A program made the translations under genes and the position numbers. The notes beneath the pieces are model-generated. The model was given only the letters and a program-made list of their open reading frames with translations, did not search any database and had not been told where the DNA came from. This document shows positions 15,332-22,438 of a stretch of 29,702 nucleotides of DNA, piece after piece (positions within the stretch are counted from its first letter, which is position 1; each line of letters opens with the position of its first letter). The stretch is from Spirochaetes bacterium ADurb.Bin110 (lineage in GTDB: Bacteria > Spirochaetota > Spirochaetia > Treponematales > Rectinemataceae), in the NCBI GenBank assembly GCA_002070755.1, contig MWDY01000277.1:1-29702 (forward strand), in the 5' to 3' direction.

Positions 15332-16507
15332 ATGGATAACAGTACACAACAGGCGCTTGTCGACAGTGCCATAGATCTCTTTTCCTCTAAATGGTATGCG
15401 ACTGTTTCGGTTGCTGAAATCTGCCGCCATGCAGGCCTTTCCAATGGAGCCTTTTATCGACATTTTCGCAGCAAAGAAGAGATTTTCTGTGCGATTCTCG
15501 ATTATGTGATTCAACAGATCGAAAAAAACCTCGAGGTTTTGCCAAAATTTCCCCAAGCAGAGAGAATCCAAGCATTTGTGAATATTCTTTACGATTTTTC
15601 CCAACAACATACAGCTCTTGTGCGCGTATTCAGAGAAGGGCAATACAGGTTCTTTGAGTATGAGCGCAAACTCAAAGATGTCTACGAAAAGGCATTTGAA
15701 GTGGTCTTTGGAAAACCTCCTACGGTCGCAGAATATCTCTTTGCAGTCGCAGGCCTGAGGTTTTCGAGCATCCGCGCCGCCATGCATCAGATCCCAGTAA
15801 AGACCGAGGTACTCGCGATAATCTTAAGAAATGGAATTTTTGAACCTCAAGAAATCAACCCTGAAAAAATATTTGCCACTTCTATCATCCCGCTCGCTAT
15901 AGAGCTTTTGCCTAATACACGCCAGCGTCTTTTGGCTGAAGGGCGAAAATTGTTTGGCGAAAAAGGATACTTTGAGACAAATATTCACGAGGTAGCCTCC
16001 AATGCAGGATTGGCGATTGGTTCATTCTATCGTCACTTCGAGAGTAAGGAATCTTTCTATAGACAGGTAATCCGCGATGTAGGCAGAGATGTGCGTCATT
16101 TCATCACCATAAATTTGCAAAGCGACCTCAACCATGTTGAGCGTGAAATGCGCGGCTTGTGGCTCTTCATCCTTTTTCTTTCGATAGACCAATATTGCTA
16201 CAATATTGTGCGAGAGGCCGAGTTTGTGCTTCCTGATGAAGTGCGAGATTACTATGATGCATTTCACAAAGGTTATCTAAAACGGGAAGATTCTCAGCCC
16301 TGCTGCGATACCACGACATGCATCGAATTCATGATAGGAGTAGCACATTATTTTGGTATCGAAGTTATCTTTAATAAATCACCTGAAATCGCACAGAACA
16401 CTATAGAAGAAATAGGGTTCCTATATATGAATGGCTTGGCACATACTTTTGAGAAAAAAGAAGGCCAAAACGAAAAGAGCACACGGCGAAAGAGAGGGGA
16501 GGAATAA
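15332..16507 (+). CDS. Tandem (double) TetR-family regulator
   Basis: 391 residues, about twice a normal TetR protein, in one uninterrupted frame. Two complete TetR N-domains are visible. HTH 1 lies at about 6-55 with AEICRHAGLSNGAFYRHF and SKEEIF; HTH 2 at about 196-247 with HEVASNAGLAIGSFYRHF and SKESFY. Each is followed by a helical segment of ligand-domain size (about 60-185 and 250-375). The unit is therefore an intramolecular duplication or fusion that could act as a covalent pseudo-dimer, or dimerise to hold two operators. A QPCCDTTTC cysteine cluster (about 322-330) sits in the second ligand half. The ATG is preceded by AGAGG. The next gene begins directly after the stop, with the ribosome binding site GGGAGG inside the regulator's end. 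It probably represses both divergent island operons. Confidence 0.9.
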   Translation: MDNSTQQALVDSAIDLFSSKWYATVSVAEICRHAGLSNGAFYRHFRSKEEIFCAILDYVIQQIEKNLEVLPKFPQAERIQAFVNILYDFSQQHTALVRVFREGQYRFFEYERKLKDVYEKAFEVVFGKPPTVAEYLFAVAGLRFSSIRAAMHQIPVKTEVLAIILRNGIFEPQEINPEKIFATSIIPLAIELLPNTRQRLLAEGRKLFGEKGYFETNIHEVASNAGLAIGSFYRHFESKESFYRQVIRDVGRDVRHFITINLQSDLNHVEREMRGLWLFILFLSIDQYCYNIVREAEFVLPDEVRDYYDAFHKGYLKREDSQPCCDTTTCIEFMIGVAHYFGIEVIFNKSPEIAQNTIEEIGFLYMNGLAHTFEKKEGQNEKSTRRKRGEE

Positions 16508-17515
16508 ATGGCAAAAGCAGTGATTATTGGCACGGGGCTCTATGTGCCAGGCAATCCTATCGACAATGAGACCATAATGAAGCTGACCGGCATCGAGTTC
16601 GATGCTGCGCGCCAGGAAGAAAAGATCGGTATAAAGAAGAGATATATTGCCCGGCTTTCTGGACTGCAGGAGACAACTGCGGATTTTGCGGAAAGAGCAG
16701 CCCGCCGCGCGCTTGAGGCTGCAAAGGTAAACCCAAAGGATGTGGGTCTCTTTATTGTAGCGACAGACACTCCTGAATATATCTCTCCCGCAACAAGTAT
16801 CCTCGTCCAGGGCCGCCTACAAGGCGGGGAGACAGGCGCAAAATCCTTCGATCTGGGCGCTTCATGCGCAAGTTTTGTCGAAGCCCTGGACGCAGCTGCC
16901 CGACATCTTGTGACGGATCCTAGCCTCCACTATGCAGTGGTGGCCGGAGTCTACAATATGCCAGCCTATATTCAAGAGGGAGATGCCTTTGGCTGGTTTA
17001 TTTTTGCTGATGGAGCAGGAGCTGTCGTCCTTGAGAGACAGGAACAAAGCAATTCTGGCTATATCGAAGGTGCATTTATCACCGATGGAACGCAATGGAA
17101 TTTCTTAGGAGTATATGCTGGTGGCACAAAAAAATCCATCACCCATGAAAGTCTAAATGCCGGTGAGTATGGGCTTCAGCTTTTACAGAAAATGCCGGGA
17201 GATCGCAATGTTAAGCTCTGGCCTCCCCTCGTTCAGCGCTTGCTTGATAAGGCAGCAATATCCCAATCAGCGGTAAGCCATTACCTTTTCACCCAGATCA
17301 ATAAGTCGGTGATCGAACAGGTGATGGAGATCCTGGGAGAACCTCTCGAAAAAACAACAATGGTAATGGATCGCTATGGCTACACAGGCTCAGCCTGTAT
17401 CCCTATGGCACTCCATGAGGCTTTGAAAGAAGGCCGCATCAAAAAAGGCGACCTTGTTGTGCTTGTTGCTTCAGGCGCAGGTCTAGCTGTAGGTGCTGCG
17501 CTCTTGAGACTATAG
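16508..17515 (+). CDS. KAS III-like protein lacking the catalytic His and Asn
   Basis: 335 residues with an overall FabH/HMG-CoA synthase layout: N-terminus MAKAVIIGTGLYVPGNPI, EKIGIKKRYIA, Cys120 in FDLGASCASFVEALDAA, and C-terminal GRIKKGDLVVLVASGAGLAVGAAL. Aligned to E. coli FabH, PHQAN is FTQIN (His to Thr262) and HGNTSAAS is YGYTGSAC (Asn to Tyr292), while the nucleophilic Cys stays. It cannot be an ordinary condensing enzyme by the Cys-His-Asn mechanism; it may be an acyltransferase, a C-C cleaving enzyme with other chemistry, or a non-catalytic partner of the other KAS III-like protein. The start codon follows the TetR stop without a gap, so the two are coupled. A 58-nt gap leads to the CoA-transferase. 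Confidence 0.85.
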   Translation: MAKAVIIGTGLYVPGNPIDNETIMKLTGIEFDAARQEEKIGIKKRYIARLSGLQETTADFAERAARRALEAAKVNPKDVGLFIVATDTPEYISPATSILVQGRLQGGETGAKSFDLGASCASFVEALDAAARHLVTDPSLHYAVVAGVYNMPAYIQEGDAFGWFIFADGAGAVVLERQEQSNSGYIEGAFITDGTQWNFLGVYAGGTKKSITHESLNAGEYGLQLLQKMPGDRNVKLWPPLVQRLLDKAAISQSAVSHYLFTQINKSVIEQVMEILGEPLEKTTMVMDRYGYTGSACIPMALHEALKEGRIKKGDLVVLVASGAGLAVGAALLRL

Positions 17516-17573
17516 GATCTGGGAATCCGCGCGTATAGAGACACCTATAAGACTGAAAGAATTTGGAGGTCAT

Positions 17574-18881
17574 ATGAATTCACTGGATGAGTATAGACGA
17601 AAGCACCTATCCATTCCCGAAGCTGTCGCAAAAATCAAGAGCAACGATAATATTGTCGTCGCAATGTGCGCCTCAGAGCCGCAGGGAAGCATGGCTCAAT
17701 TTCATACAGTAGCGGATAAAGTTGAAAATGTGAGGGTTTTTTCATGCCTCACCTTGCAACCATATGATTTCTATATGAAGCCTGAGATGAAAGGCCATTT
17801 TGAATTAGCAAGCTGGTTCCATGCACCAGGGCCTAGAGCTGCCTTAAAAGCAAATGCGGGGACGGTTACCTATGTTCCCAACATGCTTCATCGTTCTGCT
17901 GCTGATTTTATTTATGCTCGGAAGCCCAATATTTTCTGGGGAACCTGTACGCCTCCCGACAAACATGGATTTGTGTCGCTTTCTCTTGGAATAACCTATG
18001 AGAAAGACATATTAGAGGCTGCTGATCTGGTCATTCTAGAGGTAAATCCTCGCCTGCCTCGCACCTTCGGCGATACTCATCTGCATATCTCCGAAGTAGA
18101 CTACTTTGTGGAAAACGATCAACGGGTACCTGAGCAGCCCTCTCCCCAGCCAAGCGAGATCGATCTCACTATTGGAAGATATATTGGCGAACTCATCGAA
18201 GACGGATCGACAGTCCAGCTCGGCATTGGCGGCATTCCGAACGCCGCTGCATTTGCGCTTCGCGATAAGAAGAATCTTGGTGTTCATACTGAAATGATTG
18301 TCGATTCAATGATGGAGCTCTACGAAATGGGCGTAATCACCAACAGCGCAAAGGCTTTCCATAAGGGAAAATTTGTCGCCACCTTCTCAATGGGCTCACG
18401 CAAGCTCTACGACTGGCTCGATGACAATGTCGCTGTGGAATTCATGCGCGGCAAATGGGTAAATAATCCGTCGACTATCGCGCAGAATTCTAAAATGATC
18501 TCAATCAATACGTGCCTCACCGTAGATCTTACAGGACAGGTGGGAAGCGAAAGCCTCGGAACTATTCAATATTCCGGCACTGGCGGCCAGACTGATACTG
18601 CGCAAGGCGCTGCCGAAGGTTTCGATGGCAAGGGCAAGAGTATCATCGCTTGCTATAGCACCGCAAAACATGGATCTATTTCCACCATTGTGCCTACCAT
18701 GACTGAAGGTACTGCAGTTACCTTGCATCGAAGCAATACTGACTATGTGGTTACCGAATATGGTATCGCAAGCCTGCGCGGCAAGACCGTTAGAGAGCGG
18801 GCACGCGAGCTCATCTCTGTCGCACATCCAGATTTCAGGGCAGAGCTTACAGAAAAAGCAAAGGCTCTCGACTGGCTCTGA
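17574..18881 (+). CDS. Acetyl-CoA hydrolase/transferase family CoA-transferase (AbfT/Cat2-like)
   Basis: 435 residues, the size of 4-hydroxybutyrate or butyryl-CoA:acetate CoA-transferases. The N-domain holds VTYVPNMLHRSAADF and NIFWGTCTPPDKHGFVSLSLG. The linker VQLGIGGIPNAAAFAL precedes LGVHTEMIVDSMMELYEMG, where Glu240 is the expected glutamate that forms the CoA thioester. The C-domain has IQYSGTGGQTDTAQGA and VVTEYGIASLRGKTVRERA. It would move CoA from acetyl-CoA or another donor onto a carboxylic acid in the cytoplasm, matching an imported acid as substrate (inference). GGAGG lies 4 nt before the ATG. It is the last gene of the plus-strand run and convergent with the SDR after a 23-nt gap. 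Confidence 0.93.
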   Translation: MNSLDEYRRKHLSIPEAVAKIKSNDNIVVAMCASEPQGSMAQFHTVADKVENVRVFSCLTLQPYDFYMKPEMKGHFELASWFHAPGPRAALKANAGTVTYVPNMLHRSAADFIYARKPNIFWGTCTPPDKHGFVSLSLGITYEKDILEAADLVILEVNPRLPRTFGDTHLHISEVDYFVENDQRVPEQPSPQPSEIDLTIGRYIGELIEDGSTVQLGIGGIPNAAAFALRDKKNLGVHTEMIVDSMMELYEMGVITNSAKAFHKGKFVATFSMGSRKLYDWLDDNVAVEFMRGKWVNNPSTIAQNSKMISINTCLTVDLTGQVGSESLGTIQYSGTGGQTDTAQGAAEGFDGKGKSIIACYSTAKHGSISTIVPTMTEGTAVTLHRSNTDYVVTEYGIASLRGKTVRERARELISVAHPDFRAELTEKAKALDWL

Positions 18882-18904
18882 TTAGCTCTGAATAATCTGG
18901 TGGA

Positions 18905-19702
18905 CTATTTTGCAATCGATCTGGCTCCATAGGTCACACCACCCGTAATCTCAAGACAGGTGCCATCGAAGGCTTCATTTTCTATTATCATAGCGATAGC
19001 TTGTGCAATTTCTTCTGGCTCAACAAGTCTTCCAATATGGATATCCTTTATGATATCAGCGAGAGCATCTTGATTCATTCCCTTTACCATAGGTGTCCCA
19101 ACATATCCAGGAGCAATACTCATCGCGCGGATGCCTTTAATGCCTTTCATCTGGAATTCGCCGACAAGAATGCGTGGCCAAACTGCTACAGCTGCCTTTG
19201 TAGAAGCATAGTTTATCTGCCCCACCTGACCCGCTTTGTTGACACTCGAAATCGTGAATAGAACCCCCTGCCACTTGTGGTCTACCATGCGGCGAGCTGC
19301 CTCTCGCAGCGTGATAAAGGAACCAATCAGATTGACTTCGATCACTGAACGGAACTGATCGGTCTCCATAACCCGTTTGACCTTGCCTGTCTCCTTGTCG
19401 ATGTTGATCATTACCGCATCGCGAATAATGCCGGCACAGGGAACCACTACATTGATCGCCCCAAATTTTAAAATGGCAAAATCCATGAGCCCTGCGACTT
19501 CAGCATCTTTGGTCACATCGGTTTTTAGCCCCGCTGCAGCGCCACCAGCAGCTTGAATCTCTTTTACAACTCGCTCAATGCTCTCCTGCACAACATCGGC
19601 GATAATGATTTTTGCTCCATGGGAAGCAAGATATTTTGCAACCGCTTCGCCGATGCCGCTTGCACCGCCTGTAATCACCGCGACTACTTCATCTAATTTC
19701 AT
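18905..19702 (-). CDS. Short-chain dehydrogenase/reductase, FabG/3-hydroxyacyl type
   Basis: 265 residues, classical SDR. The NAD(P)-binding motif is TGGASGIGEAV (about 11-21), with Asp in IIADVV after beta-2, which favours NAD(H). The NNAG motif is altered to VPCAGI. Active-site Ser is in TISSVN, and Tyr/Lys in YASTKAAV. The C-terminal segment SIAPGYVGTPM and ITGGVTYG follow. It interconverts a hydroxyl and a ketone, plausibly a 3-hydroxyacyl/3-oxoacyl or 3-hydroxyacid pair. It is transcribed from its own promoter toward the CoA-transferase. AGGAGG lies 9 nt before the ATG. Without the CoA-transferase beside it the pathway link would be only suggestive. Confidence 0.92.
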   Translation of the reverse strand: MKLDEVVAVITGGASGIGEAVAKYLASHGAKIIIADVVQESIERVVKEIQAAGGAAAGLKTDVTKDAEVAGLMDFAILKFGAINVVVPCAGIIRDAVMINIDKETGKVKRVMETDQFRSVIEVNLIGSFITLREAARRMVDHKWQGVLFTISSVNKAGQVGQINYASTKAAVAVWPRILVGEFQMKGIKGIRAMSIAPGYVGTPMVKGMNQDALADIIKDIHIGRLVEPEEIAQAIAMIIENEAFDGTCLEITGGVTYGARSIAK

Positions 19703-19747
19703 GGCAAGAATCCTCCTCTCCGTTGCCTATGGCCATTGAACCTACTT

Positions 19748-19776
19748 ATTCTCCAACAGCTCTTACTCGCTGTCAA
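19748..19776 (-). promoter_or_regulatory. Candidate promoter of the SDR gene
   Basis: Minus-strand TTGACA (19771-19776), a perfect -35, 17-bp spacer, GAGAAT (19748-19753). No copy of the island's 17-bp operator is visible here. Confidence 0.55.
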
Positions 19777-19821
19777 CAAGGGCTTGCATTGCGCCATCTA
19801 AGAATAGATGTAAAGAGTTAT

Positions 19822-19850
19822 TTGGCATTAGCTCGAGAATGATATATAAT
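19822..19850 (+). promoter_or_regulatory. Strong promoter of the lost restriction-modification gene
   Basis: TTGGCA (19822-19827), 17-bp spacer, TATAAT (19845-19850), close to the sigma-70 consensus, about 60 bp before the ATG of the truncated gene. It now would transcribe into the insertion sequence. Confidence 0.7.
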
Positions 19851-19911
19851 TCGCGCAGGAATACCATATCATTCATTACAAGTGAAAAGAAAAGTAGGGA
19901 ACCTATAGAAT

Positions 19912-20092
19912 ATGAATATCTCAGAATATAGAGCATCCATAAAAAAAGAAATCGATCGCGGAAATTATACAGAATATAGCTTTAGAGCCTATCTTCAGGC
20001 TCTTCTTTCAGATTTTTCATCAGATTATGAGGTGACCCACGAACCCAGGCGCCAATCCTGCCATGCCCCCTATTATATCATCACAAAAAAAT
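19912..20092 (+). pseudogene. N-terminal remnant of a type ISP/IIG restriction-methyltransferase
   Basis: The frame starts MNISEYRASIKKEIDRGNY and continues TEYSFRAYLQALL, then VTHEPRRQSCHAPYYIITKK. This resembles the N-terminal Mrr-like nuclease head of type ISP/IIG enzymes, whose pattern is NEPKRxECGAPDYIITKK; here Gly and Asp of the motif are already changed (SCHAPYY). About 60 residues remain of a protein normally around 900-1600. The frame then enters an ISL3 insertion at 20093 and ends at a stop in it (20187). The matching tail appears on the other side at 21165-21233. The family assignment is by recognition of the motif and fold pattern, not by alignment. Confidence 0.7.
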
Positions 20093-21164
20093 GGGCTTCA
20101 GGGAATAGTATGGGTGACATGACAGAAGGCAGGAATCTTGCCATACTTGAAGCATGGAAGACAAAGAACTCTATGAGAAGCTATTAGGTGTAAAAGAGCC
20201 ATGGGATGTAATCGATGTCACAGTCGACATGCAAAAGGGCTGTGTGGCCGTCAAGCTTGGGCACCCAAAGGGAACAAAGTTTCCTTGTCCGGTATGTGGA
20301 GAGCTCTGTGCGATCTATGATCACGAGAAGCGACGATGGCGACATTTGGACAGCTGTGGATTTACGACGATCCTTGAAGCAAATGTTCCTCGGATCTGCT
20401 GTAAGGATCATGGGGTGAAACAAGTGAGTGTACCCTGGGCTTACGCGTCCAGTAGTATCGCCAGTACCGCACTAGCCGTCGATGCGACATCATTTTAGAA
20501 GCGTTATGAGTATGTGACGGTGCTCTTTGACCGAGAGAAGGACTTCTGTGATCGATATACTCGATGGACGAAAGAAAGAGACTATTCTCAATGCTGAAGA
20601 GAAGATCTGCTTTGATCGATTTCATGTGGCAAGATACTTTACGAAGGCAGTAGATAAAGTAAGGGCAGACGAGCATCGAGACTATAAAGCGAAGTATGGG
20701 ACAAGTCCCCTTACTAAGACAAGATACATGTGGCTACGCTCGAAAGAAAGTAGGGCTGAGCAGAGTACAAAAGACTTTGCAGCGCTTTCTCGTATGAACT
20801 TAAAGACCGCGAGGGCATGGCGGATAAAGGAAAGTGCTGTAGAGCTCTGGAAGCTCACTGATCGAAAAGAGTCTCAAAAAGGATGGCATAGGCTCTTAGG
20901 ATGGGCAGCTCGATGTCGGCTTAGACCAATGATTGAGGTAGGGAGGACAATACGAAACTATCTCTGGGGAATACTGAATGCGACAGTGAAGAGAGCTACT
21001 AATGCGAAGGTTGAATCGGTGAATGCGATAATTCAGAAACTGAAAGTGCGAGCGTGTGGATTTCGCAATAGAGATCGATTCAAGATGGTAATACTTTTTC
21101 ATTGTGGGAAACTCTCTCTGCTTCCAGAGGGATTATCATGACCCACATGAAAGCCGGAAGAGCC
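20093..21164 (+). mobile_element. Decayed ISL3-family insertion sequence
   Basis: The right end read inward is GGCTCTTCCGGCTTTCATG, followed by TGGGTCATG; the GGCTCTTC start is typical for ISL3 inverted repeats. The left end beginning at 20093 (GGGCTTCAGGG, then TATGGGTGACATGA) is a degraded counterpart. The flanks AAAAAAAT (20085-20092) and AAAATTAT (21165-21172) match at six of eight positions, as a worn 8-bp target duplication would. The element holds one broken transposase gene and is about 1.07 kb, shorter than intact ISL3 elements (about 1.3-1.5 kb), in line with the internal deletions. The left boundary is less certain than the right. Confidence 0.7.
20154..21141 (+). pseudogene. ISL3-family transposase, inactivated by deletions, a stop and a frameshift
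   Basis: The N-part (20154-20498) has the zinc-ribbon CPVCGELCAIYDHEKRRWRH, LDSCGFTTILEANVPR and CKDHGVKQVSVPWA. Directly after VPWA the frame jumps to AVDATSF, so roughly 75 family-typical residues are missing. A TAG (20496-20498) follows, then KRYEYVTVLFDRE continues in the same frame. A frameshift near 20540 leads into SVIDILDGRKKETI, which is joined to NAEEKICFDRFHVARYF, with about 35-40 residues missing that include the second catalytic Asp region (MDMWPAY in relatives). The rest is intact: WRIKESAVELWKLTDR, HRLLGWAARCRLRP, NYLWGILNATVKRATNAKVESVNAIIQ (catalytic Glu) and ACGFRNRDRF. It is inactive beyond doubt if the assembly is right. Confidence 0.9.
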
Positions 21165-21233
21165 AAAATTATAGTAGCCCTTGTAAATACCGATAGAATA
21201 ATGCAAGAAATAGAAGAGATATGGAATCCTTAA
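21165..21233 (+). pseudogene. C-terminal remnant of the restriction-methyltransferase
   Basis: Immediately after the right end of the insertion sequence, one frame reads KIIVALVNTDRIMQEIEEIW, then NP and a TAA stop. This is the amphipathic helix pattern I recall from the tails of type ISP/IIG methyltransferases (RIVVAL-ETIRLM-EID). Together with the head at 19912 it indicates that the gene was interrupted and its whole middle later deleted. The assignment rests on a short sequence. It overlaps the first codons of the aminomutase gene. Confidence 0.5.
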
Positions 21234-22240
21234 CTATGGATAATACCAAACAGACAATCGGCCTGCCCTACCGCTCGACAGCTTTCTGGCTCAGCCTCGC
21301 TCAAGAACCAACAGAGAGCTGCAAAAGGAATGATGAAGGAGTGCCCCTCGACCCCATTCTGGCTCAGACTATTCCAACCGCTGCTGAATCGCGCGTTTCT
21401 CCCTGGGATAGATGTGACCCGCTTGGAGAAGAAAGTCATTCGATTGCCGAGCGTGTTATTAGGCATTACCGATCTCGTGTGCTTGTACGGGCAACCGGTC
21501 AATGCTTTCTATTCTGTAGGCATTGCTATAGGCGTTCTCTTCTGCCATCGGAACTCGAATTTATCGATGAAGCTACTATCGACAAGCTGATATCTCTTCT
21601 TAGGTCACATTCGGAGATCCGTGAAGTCCTGATTTCGGGTGGAGATCCGCTAATAGCACCAGATGAGAAGATCACTGGACTTCTGCGAGCAATTCGCTCA
21701 ATTAAGAGGCCAATTCTTATAAGGCTCTGTACACGAGCACCCATCGTTCTTCCTCAGAGAATAAGCGATGACCTCATTTCTCTCTTGTCAGAAATGCACC
21801 CTCTTCAAATTGTGCTCCACATCAATCACCCGCGAGAATTGAGCAGTGAATTCTTGGAAAAATCAGAAGCTCTTCTCAAAGCCGGTATCCCGCTCCATAG
21901 TCAGACAGTCCTTTTGCGGGGAATCAATGATAGTATCGAGACTTTGATCGAGCTTTTTTCGACACTTACCCTGCATAGCATCCATCCTTACTATCTCTTT
22001 CAAGGAGATTTGGCCATTGGTACGGCACATTTCCGTGTACCGCTTTCTAAAGGGCTTATCCTTTATGAGAATCTAAAGAAAGAATTATCTGGTTTGGAAC
22101 TTCCCCGCTTCGCAGTGGATACGCCAGGCGGAGGAGGAAAAGTATATCTTCCCGAAGGTATTGTTGAGCGCAGAGGCTCAGTCTGGGTGCTTCGAACTCC
22201 CAATGGAAGCTTCTGCCAATACCCAGAAGAGCCTCTATAG
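21221..22240 (+). CDS. KamA/EpmB-family radical SAM lysine 2,3-aminomutase
   Basis: 339 residues. The radical SAM cluster motif is Cys95-x3-Cys99-x2-Cys102 (ATGQCFLFCRHCYRR). Further family marks are VLISGGDPLIAPDEKI, RLCTRAPIVLPQRI, HINHPRELSSEF, SQTVLLRGIND and HPYYLFQGDLAIGTAHFRV, and the PLP/lysine-binding C-terminus VDTPGGGGKVYLPEGI. Length is that of EpmB (YjeK), which shifts the amino group of lysine to give (R)-beta-lysine for modification of elongation factor P; Clostridium-type KamA is about 416 residues. No EpmA or efp is in the window, so which role applies is open. The start is either ATG 21221 (weak GAAGAG upstream) or 21236. The 5' end lies on the remnant of the lost methyltransferase gene. 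Confidence 0.9.
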   Translation: MESLTMDNTKQTIGLPYRSTAFWLSLAQEPTESCKRNDEGVPLDPILAQTIPTAAESRVSPWDRCDPLGEESHSIAERVIRHYRSRVLVRATGQCFLFCRHCYRRSLLPSELEFIDEATIDKLISLLRSHSEIREVLISGGDPLIAPDEKITGLLRAIRSIKRPILIRLCTRAPIVLPQRISDDLISLLSEMHPLQIVLHINHPRELSSEFLEKSEALLKAGIPLHSQTVLLRGINDSIETLIELFSTLTLHSIHPYYLFQGDLAIGTAHFRVPLSKGLILYENLKKELSGLELPRFAVDTPGGGGKVYLPEGIVERRGSVWVLRTPNGSFCQYPEEPL

Positions 22241-22438
22241 AGTGTCATGAAGCTTTGATATGATGCACAAGATACTACTCGATGGGATTTCCAGGATTTT
22301 CAATGATGAACAGGATTTGATCATACACTAAAATCGACCCAAAGTCTCTCTATTTCTTGACTAATAAATAAATTATCTTGTTCATCCAGCCCCATTCTAT
22401 CATCTTGTCTAACAATCCTGCTCATCTCATCCAAATGA
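22241..22438. repeat. Gene-free gap with an inverted GATGAACAGGAT-type repeat
   Basis: There is no open frame. GATGAACAGGAT (22305-22316) is answered by ATCCTGCTCATC (22415-22426), complementary at 11 of 12 positions, and related words (CAGGATTTTCA, TTGTTCATCCAG) lie between. Such GGATTTTCAGGAT/GATGAACAGGAT text recurs in intergenic regions of many bacteria. The gap separates the convergent ends of the aminomutase gene and guaA; no clear intrinsic terminator is visible. Confidence 0.4.

Noticed and set aside
15314..15787. Minus-strand open frame of 157 codons in front of the KAS III gene
   Set aside because: It is antisense to the first TetR domain, which is unmistakable, and has no good start signal.
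7283..19702. The island as a fatty acid or polyketide biosynthesis cluster
   Set aside because: No acyl carrier protein, malonyl transferase or phosphopantetheinyl transferase is present, and an importer with binding protein plus a CoA-transferase points to uptake and CoA-level metabolism instead.
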